Notes: generated from the letters alone by a model not told the origin. A DNA stretch of 10,376 nt from an uncultured Lentisphaeria bacterium (GCA_934661755.1 CAKUJM010000067.1:1-10376), one strand, 5' to 3'; positions 1 through 7,515 are shown, counted from the first letter of the stretch. A program made the numbers and translations.

Positions 1-440
1 AGAAAAGGCGAAGCGCGGATGCGCTTCGCCAGATTCGACGGACGAGGAAAATCGGGGGCTATTGCCCGGCTTCGTTCTGTCGGATGCCGCGCAGGCGCGG
101 CACCGAAACTACGCCGAGGCAGATTTAACAGAAAAGGCGAAGCGCGGATGCGTTTCGCCAGATTCGACGGACGAGGAAAATCGGGGGGCGGGGGATGTTG
201 CCCGGCTTCGTTCCGTCGGATGCCGCGCAGGCGCGGCACCGAAACTACGCCGAGGCAGATTTAACAGAAAAGGCGAAGCGCGGATGCGCTTCGCCAGATT
301 CGACGGACGAGGAAAATCGGGGGCTATTGCCCGGCTTCGTTCTGTCGGATGCCGCGCAGGCGCGGCACCGGAACTACGCCGAGGCAGATTTAACAGAAAA
401 GGCGAAGCGCATCCGCGCTTCGCCTTTTCTGTTAAATCTG
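1..440. repeat. Tandem array of ~129-bp palindromic units next to tRNA-Ala
   Basis: Three nearly identical units lie head to tail at 1-129, 130-265 and 266-394, with a partial fourth at 395-440. Units 1 and 3 are 129 bp. Unit 2 is 136 bp because its G-rich stretch after ATCGGGGG is 7 bp longer. Other differences are a few single bases, for example GCGCTT versus GCGTTT, TTCTGTC versus TTCCGTC, and CCGAAAC versus CCGGAAC. Each full unit holds two palindromes: GGCGAAGCGC-GGAT-GCGCTTCGCC near its start and TGCCGCG-CAGG-CGCGGCA in its middle (85-102 in unit 1). Read on the minus strand, the first palindrome is followed by TTTTCTG, so each unit carries a terminator-like hairpin. The array starts exactly at the window edge and may continue leftward. 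Because 129 is a multiple of 3, several frames stay open across it, but nothing argues for coding. It is not CRISPR: the copies are contiguous with no spacers. Confidence 0.9.
385..440 (-). terminator. Long perfect hairpin, probable terminator of tRNA-Ala
   Basis: Positions 385-410 and 415-440 are perfect reverse complements (26 bp) around a 4-nt loop at 411-414. The GC-rich core is GGCGAAGCGC/GCGCTTCGCC (401-410 and 415-424). Reading the minus strand, downstream of the tRNA, the core is followed by TTTTCTG, the classic form of a Rho-independent terminator. The plus strand also has TTTTCTG after the core (425-431), so it could act in both directions. The hairpin's outer end overlaps two bases of the tRNA's encoded CCA. 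The loop reads ATCC on the plus strand here but GGAT in the three full units to the left, so this copy is a fold-back version of the repeat. Confidence 0.7.
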
Positions 441-515
441 GTGGAGCTTATGGGATTCGAACCCACGGCCTATACGTTGCGAACGTATCGCTCTAGCCAA
501 CTGAGCTAAAGCCCC
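439..515 (-). tRNA. tRNA-Ala (anticodon CGC), CCA encoded
   Basis: The reverse complement folds as a complete tRNA. The acceptor stem is GGGGCTT/AAGCTCC with discriminator A, followed by an encoded CCA at 441-439. The D arm is GCTC/GAGC. The anticodon stem is ATACG/CGTAT with loop TTCGCAA, giving anticodon CGC, which reads the alanine codon GCG. The T arm is GTGGG-TTCGAAT-CCCAT, with one imperfect pair. The third acceptor pair is G3:U70, the established identity element of alanine tRNAs, which independently supports the assignment. The mature body is 442-515 (74 nt). The gene is followed directly by the long hairpin and the tandem array, and a plausible promoter lies upstream at 541-568. Confidence 0.95.
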
Positions 516-540
516 GACTTATTATTCTGTCAACGCCCTT

Positions 541-568
541 AATATAGTATTCGGCGGATTCTTTGCAA
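541..568 (-). promoter_or_regulatory. Putative sigma-70-type promoter of tRNA-Ala
   Basis: On the minus strand TTGCAA (568-563) is followed by a 16-nt spacer and TATATT (546-541), close to the -35/-10 consensus. Transcription would start near 534, leaving a leader of roughly 20 nt before the tRNA body at 515. The region is AT-richer than its surroundings. This is consensus matching only. A TTGACA closer to the tRNA (on the minus strand, around 525-530) has no room for a -10 box before the tRNA. Confidence 0.45.
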
Positions 569-594
569 CCGGAATGCCGTGAAGTTGGACGAAT

Positions 595-2347
595 TTACGC
601 CAGGGCGGCGGAATGCCGCGTGGCGCGGGCAACGGCGGGCCCGGCGTCCGCAAGCAGGCAGTGCGCCCCCTTCGCAAGGACAAGTTCAATTATCCGGTCC
701 GAACTTGTCTGACTTCTCCCATCCTTCAAAATACGGCAATTCTCCCAGGGATTGCAGATGCGGCATGTGCCGTCGGCTTCCGCGGCGACATCTATCCATG
801 CGGTGGTTCCGTTCTTTTGGGCCGACACGAGGAATGCGCCCTCCGCCCGAAGCGAGGAAAAGGCGGCGCGGCGTCCATCCGGGATGCCGGGGAACACCCT
901 TATCACGCCGCCATCGCTGGTCATCAGCATATTGATCAAGGCTCCCGCAATCCCCAGGGATTCGGTCCATGGCCCGACAAAGCCATGCGTTGCGACGGAC
1001 ATGGCTCTGGACAGGCCATTGGGCTGATGCCAGCGTTTCAGGCAGTCGATCAGGGGCTGGTAGTGTTCCTCCCTTTGCCAGGCATTGCAATGCAGGGCGA
1101 TGGAGATTTTGTACGGTACCTGCCCGAAGTACCAGTCATGAAAGCGGTTTCCGGGAGTCAGAAAGTCGGGGCGCTGGCCCGGTTTCGGCCGCTGGCCGTC
1201 AAAAGAGAAGAATTCTGGCGCCATGCCCTTCGGCATGTCGTCGAATTTCCGGGGCAGATGCGCAAGAATGCATTTCCAGGCGGTGCGTTCTTCGCTGTCG
1301 ATTCCCAACGTTTCGGCTGAGCTGGCGGCGCAATGCAGCGCATAGGCGGCGTGATAGACAACCTGTGGCTGGTCGAGGGCGCCGTCACGGCTGAAATCCG
1401 CCTCTCCCTGATTGGATGGGAACGCATGATAGACGCCCTGTCCGTCCGGCTTCAGGAAGCCCGCATAGAAGGTGGCAATCCTCCGGAGGACCGGATAGGT
1501 TTTTTCACGCAGGAATGCGATGTCCTTCGTCAGAAGGAAGCGTCGGTGGAAGTATGCGGCCACCCAGCCGGTCATATACGCCATTCGCCCCAGCGGCAGT
1601 GAGCCGAAATAATCATCCTCCGACTCAAACGGATAGCCGCACAGCTGCACGAAGCATCCGCCGCTGATTCCGTAGTAGCGCCGGGAGATTTTCTCTCCAA
1701 GCTTCAGGAGCGGCCCGACGCCAGTGAAATACGCATCGCCCTGTTCCACATGGTTGCTTTCGTAGTCGCCCAGGAAAATTGACTGGTAGTTGTAATTGAG
1801 ATGGTAATCGCCGTGCCAGAGCGAAAAGTCCTTCAGCGCCGAAGGGAAAAACAGCCCGGGCGGCGTTTTCCCCGCCTTCAGCAGGCATCGTTTTCCGTGC
1901 ATTGCGGCATAATAGCATTCTTCCAGCATCGGGTCATCAAAGGCGACCGATGACCGTGACCAGAATTTTTCCGCATCCATCGCCTGGGCCAGGCGATCCC
2001 CAGTCTCCTGCCGATGCGGCCTGCCGTGCGTCCAATGCGGAGATAGTGGAAAAGCCGAACGAGAACTGTCCTTCCAAGCTGTCTGCGGGCGGACAAAGCC
2101 GCAGAACGCCGGCATGTGCTTCCCGTCTGCCGTCCAGCGGGACCGCGCCGGTGCTGTAAAGCGCCATGCCGTCCGGGACACGCTGTTCCAGCACATCCTT
2201 TTCCAGGGAAACCCTCACCGGCAGCAGCGGATTCAGGGAGTCAAAAAACGCATTGCCGTGATCCCGGTATTCCCGCCTTTTGAATTCCTCCAGGGAAAGC
2301 TCATCATCCTTGTAGAGCGTGGCATAGGCAAAAGGCAGCCCCGGACC
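595..2347 (-). pseudogene. Truncated, frameshifted GH95-like glycoside hydrolase (alpha-L-fucosidase type)
   Basis: The leftward reading resembles the catalytic and C-terminal parts of GH95-like enzymes, inverting hydrolases that remove fucose or galactose from glycans. From about 2000 down to the stop at 595-597 one frame is intact. It includes WHGDYHLNYNYQ (the Asn-rich substrate loop region), then GGCFVQLCGYP, and near the end PWTESLGIAGALINML and RVFPGIPDGRRAAF, typical of the all-alpha barrel end and the C-terminal beta-sandwich. Upstream of about 2000 the protein-like sequence (PFAYATLYKDDE, then FFDSLNPLLPVRVSLEKDV, then PDGMALYSTGAVPLDGRR) continues in a different frame. The switch fits one extra base in the C4 run at 1998-2001. 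Protein-like sequence stops near 2347 with no start codon or N-terminal domain, so the gene is both frameshifted and 5'-truncated. An open reading of 533 codons from 2196 exists, but its first ~60 residues are out of frame. The family assignment is by motif recall and fairly confident; substrate is unknown. Confidence 0.65.
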
Positions 2348-2364
2348 TCCAGGACATTGCGGGG

Positions 2365-2686
2365 CGACGAACTCATGGAATATCTGCAGCGTTCGCCTGG
2401 CCGGAATCTGAATGTGAAAATGGCGGCGGAGAGGCTGGGCATGAGCCTTTCCGGACTGAGGCTTTTCTGCCAGCAGCAGTTCTGCAAGCCGCCGTCCACG
2501 CTGATCCAGGAGGTCAAGATGCTCCGTGCCCGCGCCTTGCTGTCGTACGGGGATTTGTCCATTGACAGCATTGCGGAGGAACTGGGATATGCGGACCGGT
2601 TCAGCTTTTCCAAGGCCTTCCTGAAGTTCAATGAAGTGACGCCGGGGGAATATCGCCGGCGATATTGCAAAAACCGGAGGGCATGA
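2365..2686 (+). pseudogene. AraC-family transcriptional regulator, C-terminal HTH domain only
   Basis: From ATG 2375 the frame encodes 103 residues that form a nearly complete AraC/XylS double helix-turn-helix domain: NLNVKMAAERLGMSLSGLRL (first HTH, residues 11-30), then MLRARALLSYGDLSIDSIAE (residues 49-68) and a second HTH followed by the family signature GYADRFSFSKAFLKFNEVTP (residues 71-90). The N-terminal sensing domain expected of a ~280-residue AraC sugar regulator is absent. The frame is open back to 2114, but that stretch is antisense to the hydrolase remnant and looks non-protein-like. The fragment faces away from the hydrolase, a usual arrangement for a regulator and its target, and both are cut at the same place. 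It could still yield a small MarA/SoxS-sized DNA-binding protein, but no convincing ribosome binding site precedes ATG 2375. The domain call is near certain; the pseudogene status is probable. Confidence 0.7.
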
Positions 2687-3136
2687 ATCCGGGAAATTCG
2701 GGATTCACCCCGCCGGCCATTGTCTGCGGTCCGGCGGCTGGAGGATCGACTCCGAGGGCTCCGGGAGGGCGATTTCGGCAAGCAGCCGTTGCCAGCGGTC
2801 CACGTCATGCGATGGCGCCATCGACGACGCCAGGGGATGGCGGCCAGGCTTTGCCAATGGCGCCTCCGCCCGTGCAATACCGTAGGCTTATGTTATCTTA
2901 TGCCCCGTGACACGCGACCGCAACGGCAGGCGATTGCAAGGCCATGCCACCAGGCGTCCGCCGCGTCCCCATGGCGGATTCCCGCAGCGGCGTCCCGCCG
3001 GACGGCGAGGAAGCCGCCGCATCTTGTTTCCTCCGGCCGCGCACCGTCGGCACGCCCGCCTGGAAGATCCCCATCCTGACGCAAAATTCCTTCCCTCCAC
3101 GCCAATCAGGGCGCAAAGCGCCTTGGCCGCAGATCC
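2687..3136. other. 450-bp gap without a convincing gene
   Basis: No reading in any frame here looks like a recognisable protein. Frames are open mainly because the sequence is GC-rich. The only AT-richer spot is around 2886-2902 (TTATGTTATCTTATG), which could be part of a promoter for plsY, but no good -35 box sits at the right distance. A short inverted repeat (GAATCC...GGATTC, 2685-2706) follows the AraC fragment without a T tract. Given the two broken genes to its left, the stretch is most simply decayed sequence plus the upstream region of plsY. Confidence 0.5.
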
Positions 3137-3751
3137 ATGGAATTCATTTACAGCGCGACAGTCGTATTCCTGACCTCATATCTATGTGGAGCCATCCCGT
3201 TCGGCTACCTGATCGGCCGCATCAATGGAATTGACATCCGGAAATACGGCAGCCACAACATCGGGGCGACCAACGTCACCCGGGTGCTGGGCGGCGCCAT
3301 GGGCAAGGTCTGCTTCCTGTGCGATTTCCTCAAGGGTGCGCTGCCGGTGTTCATTTTCGGCGCATCGTGGTGCAGCGGCTGGGGCGGGGTGATCGCCGCC
3401 ACCGGGACCGTGCTGGGGCATATCTACTCCTTCTGGATGAGCTTCAGGGGCGGCAAGGGCGTGGCCACCAGCCTCGGGGCGCTGCTGGCGCTGTCGTTCT
3501 GGCCGGTGGTCATCGGCGCGGTGGTCTGGTATGCCGTGTACCGCAAGACCCTGGTGGTGGCCATCGCCAGCATCGTCATCGCATTCGTCATCCCGCTGTC
3601 GGCATGCATCCTGCGGCTGGCCAGATGGCATTTCACCGCCTGGCCGGCGGTGCTGCTCATGGCGGTGATCGGCGCCATGGTGATCTGGAGGCACCGCGAA
3701 AACATCGCCAGGATGCTCCAGGGGAAGGAACTGGCCTTTAAAAAGAACTAG
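3137..3751 (+). CDS. plsY: Glycerol-3-phosphate acyltransferase PlsY
   Basis: PlsY transfers the acyl group of acyl-phosphate to the sn-1 position of glycerol-3-phosphate, giving lysophosphatidate, the first committed step of bacterial phospholipid synthesis. It is an integral inner-membrane enzyme. The 204-residue length matches the family. All the diagnostic conserved blocks are visible: GSHNIGATNVTR (residues 38-49), DFLKG (63-67), GH-IYSFWMS-FRGGKGVATS (94-112) and HRENIARMLQGKE (186-198). Hydrophobic segments at about 6-26, 68-92, 115-135, 138-160 and 168-184 agree with the multi-pass topology. ATG 3137 is the natural start because it gives the usual N-terminus ending in the CGAIPFGYLIGR signature, although no clear Shine-Dalgarno precedes it. 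lysS follows after 104 bp, with an imperfect hairpin in the gap. The function is confident. Confidence 0.96.
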   Translation: MEFIYSATVVFLTSYLCGAIPFGYLIGRINGIDIRKYGSHNIGATNVTRVLGGAMGKVCFLCDFLKGALPVFIFGASWCSGWGGVIAATGTVLGHIYSFWMSFRGGKGVATSLGALLALSFWPVVIGAVVWYAVYRKTLVVAIASIVIAFVIPLSACILRLARWHFTAWPAVLLMAVIGAMVIWRHRENIARMLQGKELAFKKN

Positions 3752-3752
3752 T

Positions 3753-3783
3753 GCGGCGTGAAAACCGGGGGATTTCGCGCCGC
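3753..3783 (+). promoter_or_regulatory. Hairpin between plsY and lysS
   Basis: GCGGCGTGAAA (3753-3763) pairs with TTTCGCGCCGC (3773-3783) over 11 bp, including one G-U pair, around a 9-nt loop. It starts two bases after the plsY stop codon. There is no T tract, so it is not a canonical Rho-independent terminator. It may stabilise the plsY transcript end or sit in the lysS leader. No lysine riboswitch or T-box would fit in the 104-bp gap. The structure is clear but the role is unknown. Confidence 0.4.
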
Positions 3784-3824
3784 CACGGATTAAGACAACA
3801 GCCCGGATCCACCCACGGACCACC

Positions 3825-3832
3825 GGGGAGGA
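3825..3832 (+). promoter_or_regulatory. Distant Shine-Dalgarno-like GGGGAGGA before lysS
   Basis: GGGGAGGA is a strong anti-16S match but ends 23 nt before the chosen lysS ATG at 3856, much farther than the usual 5-9 nt. No ATG, GTG or TTG in the lysS frame lies at the proper distance. ATT at 3847 is in frame but very rare as a start. It may be coincidental. Confidence 0.25.
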
Positions 3833-3855
3833 AGCAACCTAACGCAATTACTGCC

Positions 3856-5385
3856 ATGTCCGACAACCAGGAAAAAAATATCGCTGCCGACGAAGAGAAT
3901 GCCGCCAGGCAGGAAATGGAACGACTCGGGGTCATCGCCGCCCGCCGTGCCAAGGCCGAGAAGATGCGCGCGGACGGCATCAGCCTCTACGGCCATCGCT
4001 GCGACGGCCTGACTGCGGTGGCCTCCGCGCTGGCCGCATATGCCGCCCTGCCGGATGGCTCGGAGGAAAAGCTCAGCTTCAAGATCGCCGGCCGCATGAT
4101 GGCACGGCGGATCATGGGCAAGGCGCTTTTCGCCAATGTCAAGGACCAGACCGGCACTTTGCAGATCTACATGCAGCGCCAGGATGTCGGCGATGATGAA
4201 TACGCGGCATTCAAAAACCTGGACATCGGCGACATCATCACCGCGTCCGGATATCTTTTCACGACCCGCACCGGCGCGGTGTCGCTGCATGTGCTCTCCT
4301 ACGAACTGCTGAGCAAGTCGCTGCTGCCGCTGCCGGAGAAATTCCACGGCTTCACCGACCAGGAGCAGCGCTATCGCCAGCGCTACCTGGACATGATCTG
4401 CAATGATGACACCCGCCGGACCCTGGCGCTGCGCTCGCAGATCGTCCAGGCCTGCCGGCAATTCCTGCTCGACCGCGGCTTCATGGAAGTCGAGACCCCG
4501 ATTCTCCAGACCCTGGCTGGCGGCGCCGCCGCCCGGCCGTTCAAGACCTACTTCAATGCCCTGGGCATCCCGATGTACATGCGCATCGCCCCGGAACTAT
4601 ACCTCAAGCGGCTGATTGTCGGCGGCTTCGAAAAGGTCTTCGAAATTGGACGGGATTTCCGCAACGAGGGCATGGACCGCAAGCACAATCCGGAATTCAC
4701 CGTGCTGGAGCTCTATGAGGCGTACTCCGATTGCCGGGGGATGATGGAGATCATGGAGTCGATGATCACCACGGTGGCAATGAAGACCATCGGCACCCTC
4801 AAGATCAAGGGGCAGGATGGCCATGAAATCGACTTGAGCAGCCCGTGGCGGCAGGTGGCGTACCACGACCTGGTCGCCGAACACCTCGGAGATGGCTGGA
4901 TGGCGCTGCCGCTTGAAGCCAAGCGCGCCCGGGCCGCCGAAATGGGAGTCGAGCTGGAAGACGACATGGATGACGAGCATGTCACCCACGAGGTCTACGA
5001 CAAGGTGATCGAGCCGAAGCTGCTCCAGCCCACCTTCGTCACCCGGCTGCCGGCCTACCTGGTCCCGCTGGCTCGGCGCTGCGCCGACAACCCGGCGCTG
5101 GTGGATGTATTCGAACTGGAAATCGACGGCCGCGAAATGTGCCCGGGATACAGCGAACTTAACGACCCCATCGACCAGCGCTCGCGCTTTGACGCCCAGC
5201 TGATCGGCCGTGCCGACAGCGACGACGAGACCGAACGCATCGACGAGGACTTCATCACCGCCCTGGAATACGGCATGCCGCCAACCGGCGGCCTCGGCCT
5301 CGGCATCGACCGGCTGGTGATGCTGCTCACCGGCGCGGATTCCATCCGTGACGTCATCCTATTCCCCGCCATGCGCCCGAAATGA
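3856..5385 (+). CDS. lysS: Lysyl-tRNA synthetase, class II
   Basis: This cytosolic class II synthetase charges tRNA-Lys with lysine. From ATG 3856 it has 509 residues, close to the E. coli enzyme. The N-terminal OB-fold anticodon-binding domain is at about 74-155 (IAGRMMARRIMGKALFANVK). Class II motif 1 lies around 199-218 (FLLDRGFMEVETPILQ), motif 2 around 268-290 (FRNEGMDRKHNPEFTVLELY) and motif 3 around 478-492 (GGLGLGIDRLVMLLTG), with the adenylate-site stretch GYSELNDPIDQ at 431-441. The motif arginines and the motif 2 glutamate are present. The frame is open back to a GTG at 3751 overlapping the plsY stop, but those 35 codons (basic, proline-rich, repetitive) do not resemble a LysRS N-terminus, whereas MSDNQEKN followed by a charged helix does. 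It lies between plsY and the helicase gene, co-directional. Function is confident and the start is fairly confident. Confidence 0.96.
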   Translation: MSDNQEKNIAADEENAARQEMERLGVIAARRAKAEKMRADGISLYGHRCDGLTAVASALAAYAALPDGSEEKLSFKIAGRMMARRIMGKALFANVKDQTGTLQIYMQRQDVGDDEYAAFKNLDIGDIITASGYLFTTRTGAVSLHVLSYELLSKSLLPLPEKFHGFTDQEQRYRQRYLDMICNDDTRRTLALRSQIVQACRQFLLDRGFMEVETPILQTLAGGAAARPFKTYFNALGIPMYMRIAPELYLKRLIVGGFEKVFEIGRDFRNEGMDRKHNPEFTVLELYEAYSDCRGMMEIMESMITTVAMKTIGTLKIKGQDGHEIDLSSPWRQVAYHDLVAEHLGDGWMALPLEAKRARAAEMGVELEDDMDDEHVTHEVYDKVIEPKLLQPTFVTRLPAYLVPLARRCADNPALVDVFELEIDGREMCPGYSELNDPIDQRSRFDAQLIGRADSDDETERIDEDFITALEYGMPPTGGLGLGIDRLVMLLTGADSIRDVILFPAMRPK

Positions 5386-5451
5386 CAGCCCGTGACGGCT
5401 TCCGTGCCCGGCCCCGCCCGGCGAAGGCCGCCAATCATCCCGCAAGAATAG

Positions 5452-7419
5452 ATGACCGATGCCGACATCCTATCCGACTTGACGCCGCAGCAGCTTGAGG
5501 CGGTGACACACCGGGATGGGCCGATGCTGGTGATCGCCGGGGCCGGCAGCGGCAAGACCAGGGTGGTGACGCGGCGGATCGCGTGGCTCATCAACCAGGG
5601 GGTGTGGCCGCAGCAGCTGCTGGCGATGACCTTCACCAACAAGGCGGCGCGGGAGATGCGCGAACGGGTGGAGGCCATGGTCGGACAGGCCCCGCAGCAT
5701 ATCGGCACCTTCCATAGCTGCTGCGCCCGTTTCCTGCGGCGTGACATCGAGCGGCTGGACAATGGGCGCAACTCCAATTTCACCATCTATGACGCCTCCG
5801 ACCAGAAGGGGCTGATGACCCGCGTGCTCAAGGATTGCGGCGCGATGCTGCCCCGGACCATCAGCGCTTCGCTGATATTGTCGGTGCTCTCCGCAATGAA
5901 AAACCGCCGCTGCACCCTGGACGAGGCCTGTCCGGATGACGAGTCGCGGCTGTGCGCGGAGGAGATCGGGCGGGTGGCGGCCATCTATGAGTCGGCGTTG
6001 CGCCGCAACAACGCCGTCGACTTCGACGACCTGCTGCTGATGCAGCTGCAGCTGCTCGGTCAATGTCCGGATGTGCTGGAGCGCTATCATGCGCGCTTCC
6101 GCTATCTCCTGGTGGATGAATACCAGGACACCAACCGCGTGCAATACCAGCTGATCATGAAGCTGGCCAATGACGAACGCAACCTGCATGTCACCGGCGA
6201 CCCCGACCAGAGCATCTATTCCTGGCGGGGCGCGGATTACAACAACATCATGTCCTTCAACCGGGATTTCCCGGATGCGCGGATTGTCAAGCTGGAACGC
6301 AACTACCGGTCCACGCCGACGATCCTGAATGCCGCCAACGCGGTCATCGCCAACAATCGCCACCGGTTCCCGAAATCGCTGTTCACGGAAAATGCCGATG
6401 GACGGCAGATCACCGACTTCCAGGCCGCCAGCGACCGCTCCGAGGCGGAATGGATTGCCAGGAAAATCGAGCGCATCCGCCAGAATGGCCATCAGTGGCA
6501 TGACTTCGCGGTTTTCTATCGCACCAATGCGCAGTCGCGGTCAATCGAGGAGGCGATGATAAAGAACCGGATCCCATACCAGCTGCTGGGCGGACTGCGG
6601 TTCTATGACCGGCGGGAAATCAAGGACTTCATCTGCCTGCTGCGATTGCGCGTCAATCCCGATGACGAGGCCGGACTCCAGCGTGTCTTCGAGGAATTCC
6701 CGGTCTGCGATGGACTGGGGCCGAAGACCTTGGACGCAATCCGCGAAAGGGCCGCCGCCCGAGGCCAGACCGCCATGGCATATCTGGCCTCGGAGGAGTT
6801 TCTCCAGGAAATGTGCGGCGGCAAAAGCAAGCGCGCCCTGCGGCTTCGCGGTCTGCACCAGTGGTCGGCGGCACTGGCCGCAATCCCGCTGGAGCAGCCC
6901 GCGGCGGAGGCCATCCAGGCCATCGACCAGGCGTGCCATTTCAGCGAGCAGATCGGCAGGCAGTACGGCACCGAAAACCTGGAGTCCCGGCAGGAAAACC
7001 TGGCCAGCTTCTATGAGCGCGCCAGGCGCTACGCCAGGGATTTCCCCGAAGCCACCCTGGAGACCTATCTGCAGGACGTCGCCCTGGTCGCGGATGTCGA
7101 CAACCATGACGATGCCGCCGACAGCGTGGTGCTCATGACGTTGCACTCCTCCAAGGGGCTGGAATTTCCGTTTGTCTTCATCGCCGGAGTGGAGGAGGAC
7201 ATCCTGCCGCATAAACGTGCCTGCGAATGCGGCCAGGCCGGCGCAGTCGAGGAGGAACGCCGGCTCTTTTATGTCGGACTCACCCGCGCCCGGCAGGCGG
7301 TGTACCTCAGCCATGTCCGGATGCGCTTCACCTACAACAACGTCATTTTCCCCCAGCCCAGCCGGTTTCTGGACGAAATCCCCGGTTTCCTGGTCAAGCG
7401 TCTCAACAGCCGGACCTAG
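5452..7419 (+). CDS. uvrD: UvrD/PcrA/Rep-type ATP-dependent DNA helicase
   Basis: A superfamily 1A 3'-5' DNA helicase that unwinds DNA during repair or replication restart. The 655-residue protein carries the full motif set in order: Q motif LTPQQLEAV (10-18), Walker A AGAGSGKT (29-36), motif Ia TFTNKAAREM (60-69), Walker B DEYQDTN (222-228), motif III GDPDQSIYSWRGAD (249-262), motif IV LERNYRST (281-288), motif V LMTLHSSKGLEF (561-572) and motif VI EERRLFYVGLTRAR (600-613). It ends soon after SRFLDEIP (637-644), so it lacks the ~70-residue C-terminal tail with the small RNA-polymerase-binding fold of UvrD and PcrA. In length it resembles Rep. Which of the three it is cannot be settled from sequence alone. 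ATG 5452 gives a normal N-terminus, but no clear Shine-Dalgarno is seen in the 66-bp gap after lysS. murA follows after 96 bp. Confidence 0.94.
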   Translation: MTDADILSDLTPQQLEAVTHRDGPMLVIAGAGSGKTRVVTRRIAWLINQGVWPQQLLAMTFTNKAAREMRERVEAMVGQAPQHIGTFHSCCARFLRRDIERLDNGRNSNFTIYDASDQKGLMTRVLKDCGAMLPRTISASLILSVLSAMKNRRCTLDEACPDDESRLCAEEIGRVAAIYESALRRNNAVDFDDLLLMQLQLLGQCPDVLERYHARFRYLLVDEYQDTNRVQYQLIMKLANDERNLHVTGDPDQSIYSWRGADYNNIMSFNRDFPDARIVKLERNYRSTPTILNAANAVIANNRHRFPKSLFTENADGRQITDFQAASDRSEAEWIARKIERIRQNGHQWHDFAVFYRTNAQSRSIEEAMIKNRIPYQLLGGLRFYDRREIKDFICLLRLRVNPDDEAGLQRVFEEFPVCDGLGPKTLDAIRERAAARGQTAMAYLASEEFLQEMCGGKSKRALRLRGLHQWSAALAAIPLEQPAAEAIQAIDQACHFSEQIGRQYGTENLESRQENLASFYERARRYARDFPEATLETYLQDVALVADVDNHDDAADSVVLMTLHSSKGLEFPFVFIAGVEEDILPHKRACECGQAGAVEEERRLFYVGLTRARQAVYLSHVRMRFTYNNVIFPQPSRFLDEIPGFLVKRLNSRT

Positions 7420-7499
7420 CGCACAGCTGCGCCGCCCCGGCAGCGACATTGCAGGCATTCCCGGGCAGTTTGGCGAAAGAAGCGCGCCGCGGCTGCCAC

Positions 7500-7506
7500 A
7501 GAAGGA
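7500..7506 (+). promoter_or_regulatory. Ribosome binding site of murA (AGAAGGA)
   Basis: AGAAGGA ends 9 nt before the murA ATG at 7516 and is the best-placed Shine-Dalgarno in the window. It supports that start. The other genes on this strand lack a comparably spaced site. Confidence 0.55.
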
Positions 7507-7515
7507 TGATTCACC

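Noticed and set aside
1..440. CRISPR array
   Set aside because: Copies are contiguous 129-136 bp units with no unique spacers and no cas genes nearby.
19..509. Long open frames across the tandem repeats, giving repetitive Arg/Gly-rich proteins
   Set aside because: They exist because the unit length of 129 is divisible by 3 and the DNA is GC-rich. Several overlapping frames are equally open, the 136-bp unit breaks the phase, and one runs into the antisense tRNA.
579..1320. Rightward open frames over the hydrolase remnant
   Set aside because: Antisense shadows of the GH95-like frame; their translations lack recognisable motifs.
2114..2374. N-terminal extension of the AraC frame
   Set aside because: It is antisense to the hydrolase remnant and unlike any AraC sensor domain, so the open frame is accidental.
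2705..2821. Short leftward reading (about 38 codons) with protein-like stretch DVDRWQRLLAEIALPEP
   Set aside because: Too short, with no ribosome binding site and a stop shortly upstream of the open stretch. It could be a gene remnant but cannot be told from chance.
2870..2900. Promoter for plsY around TTATGTTATCTTATG
   Set aside because: A -10-like TATCTT is present but the best -35 (GTGCAA) is only 15 nt away and weak, and the start codon is over 230 bp downstream.
3751..3855. GTG start for lysS overlapping the plsY stop
   Set aside because: The added 35 residues do not resemble a LysRS N-terminus and include the hairpin sequence; ATG 3856 gives the family's usual length.
5055..5786. Leftward open frame antisense to lysS and uvrD
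   Set aside because: Low-complexity Ser/Arg-rich translation typical of a GC-rich antisense frame; both sense genes are well supported.
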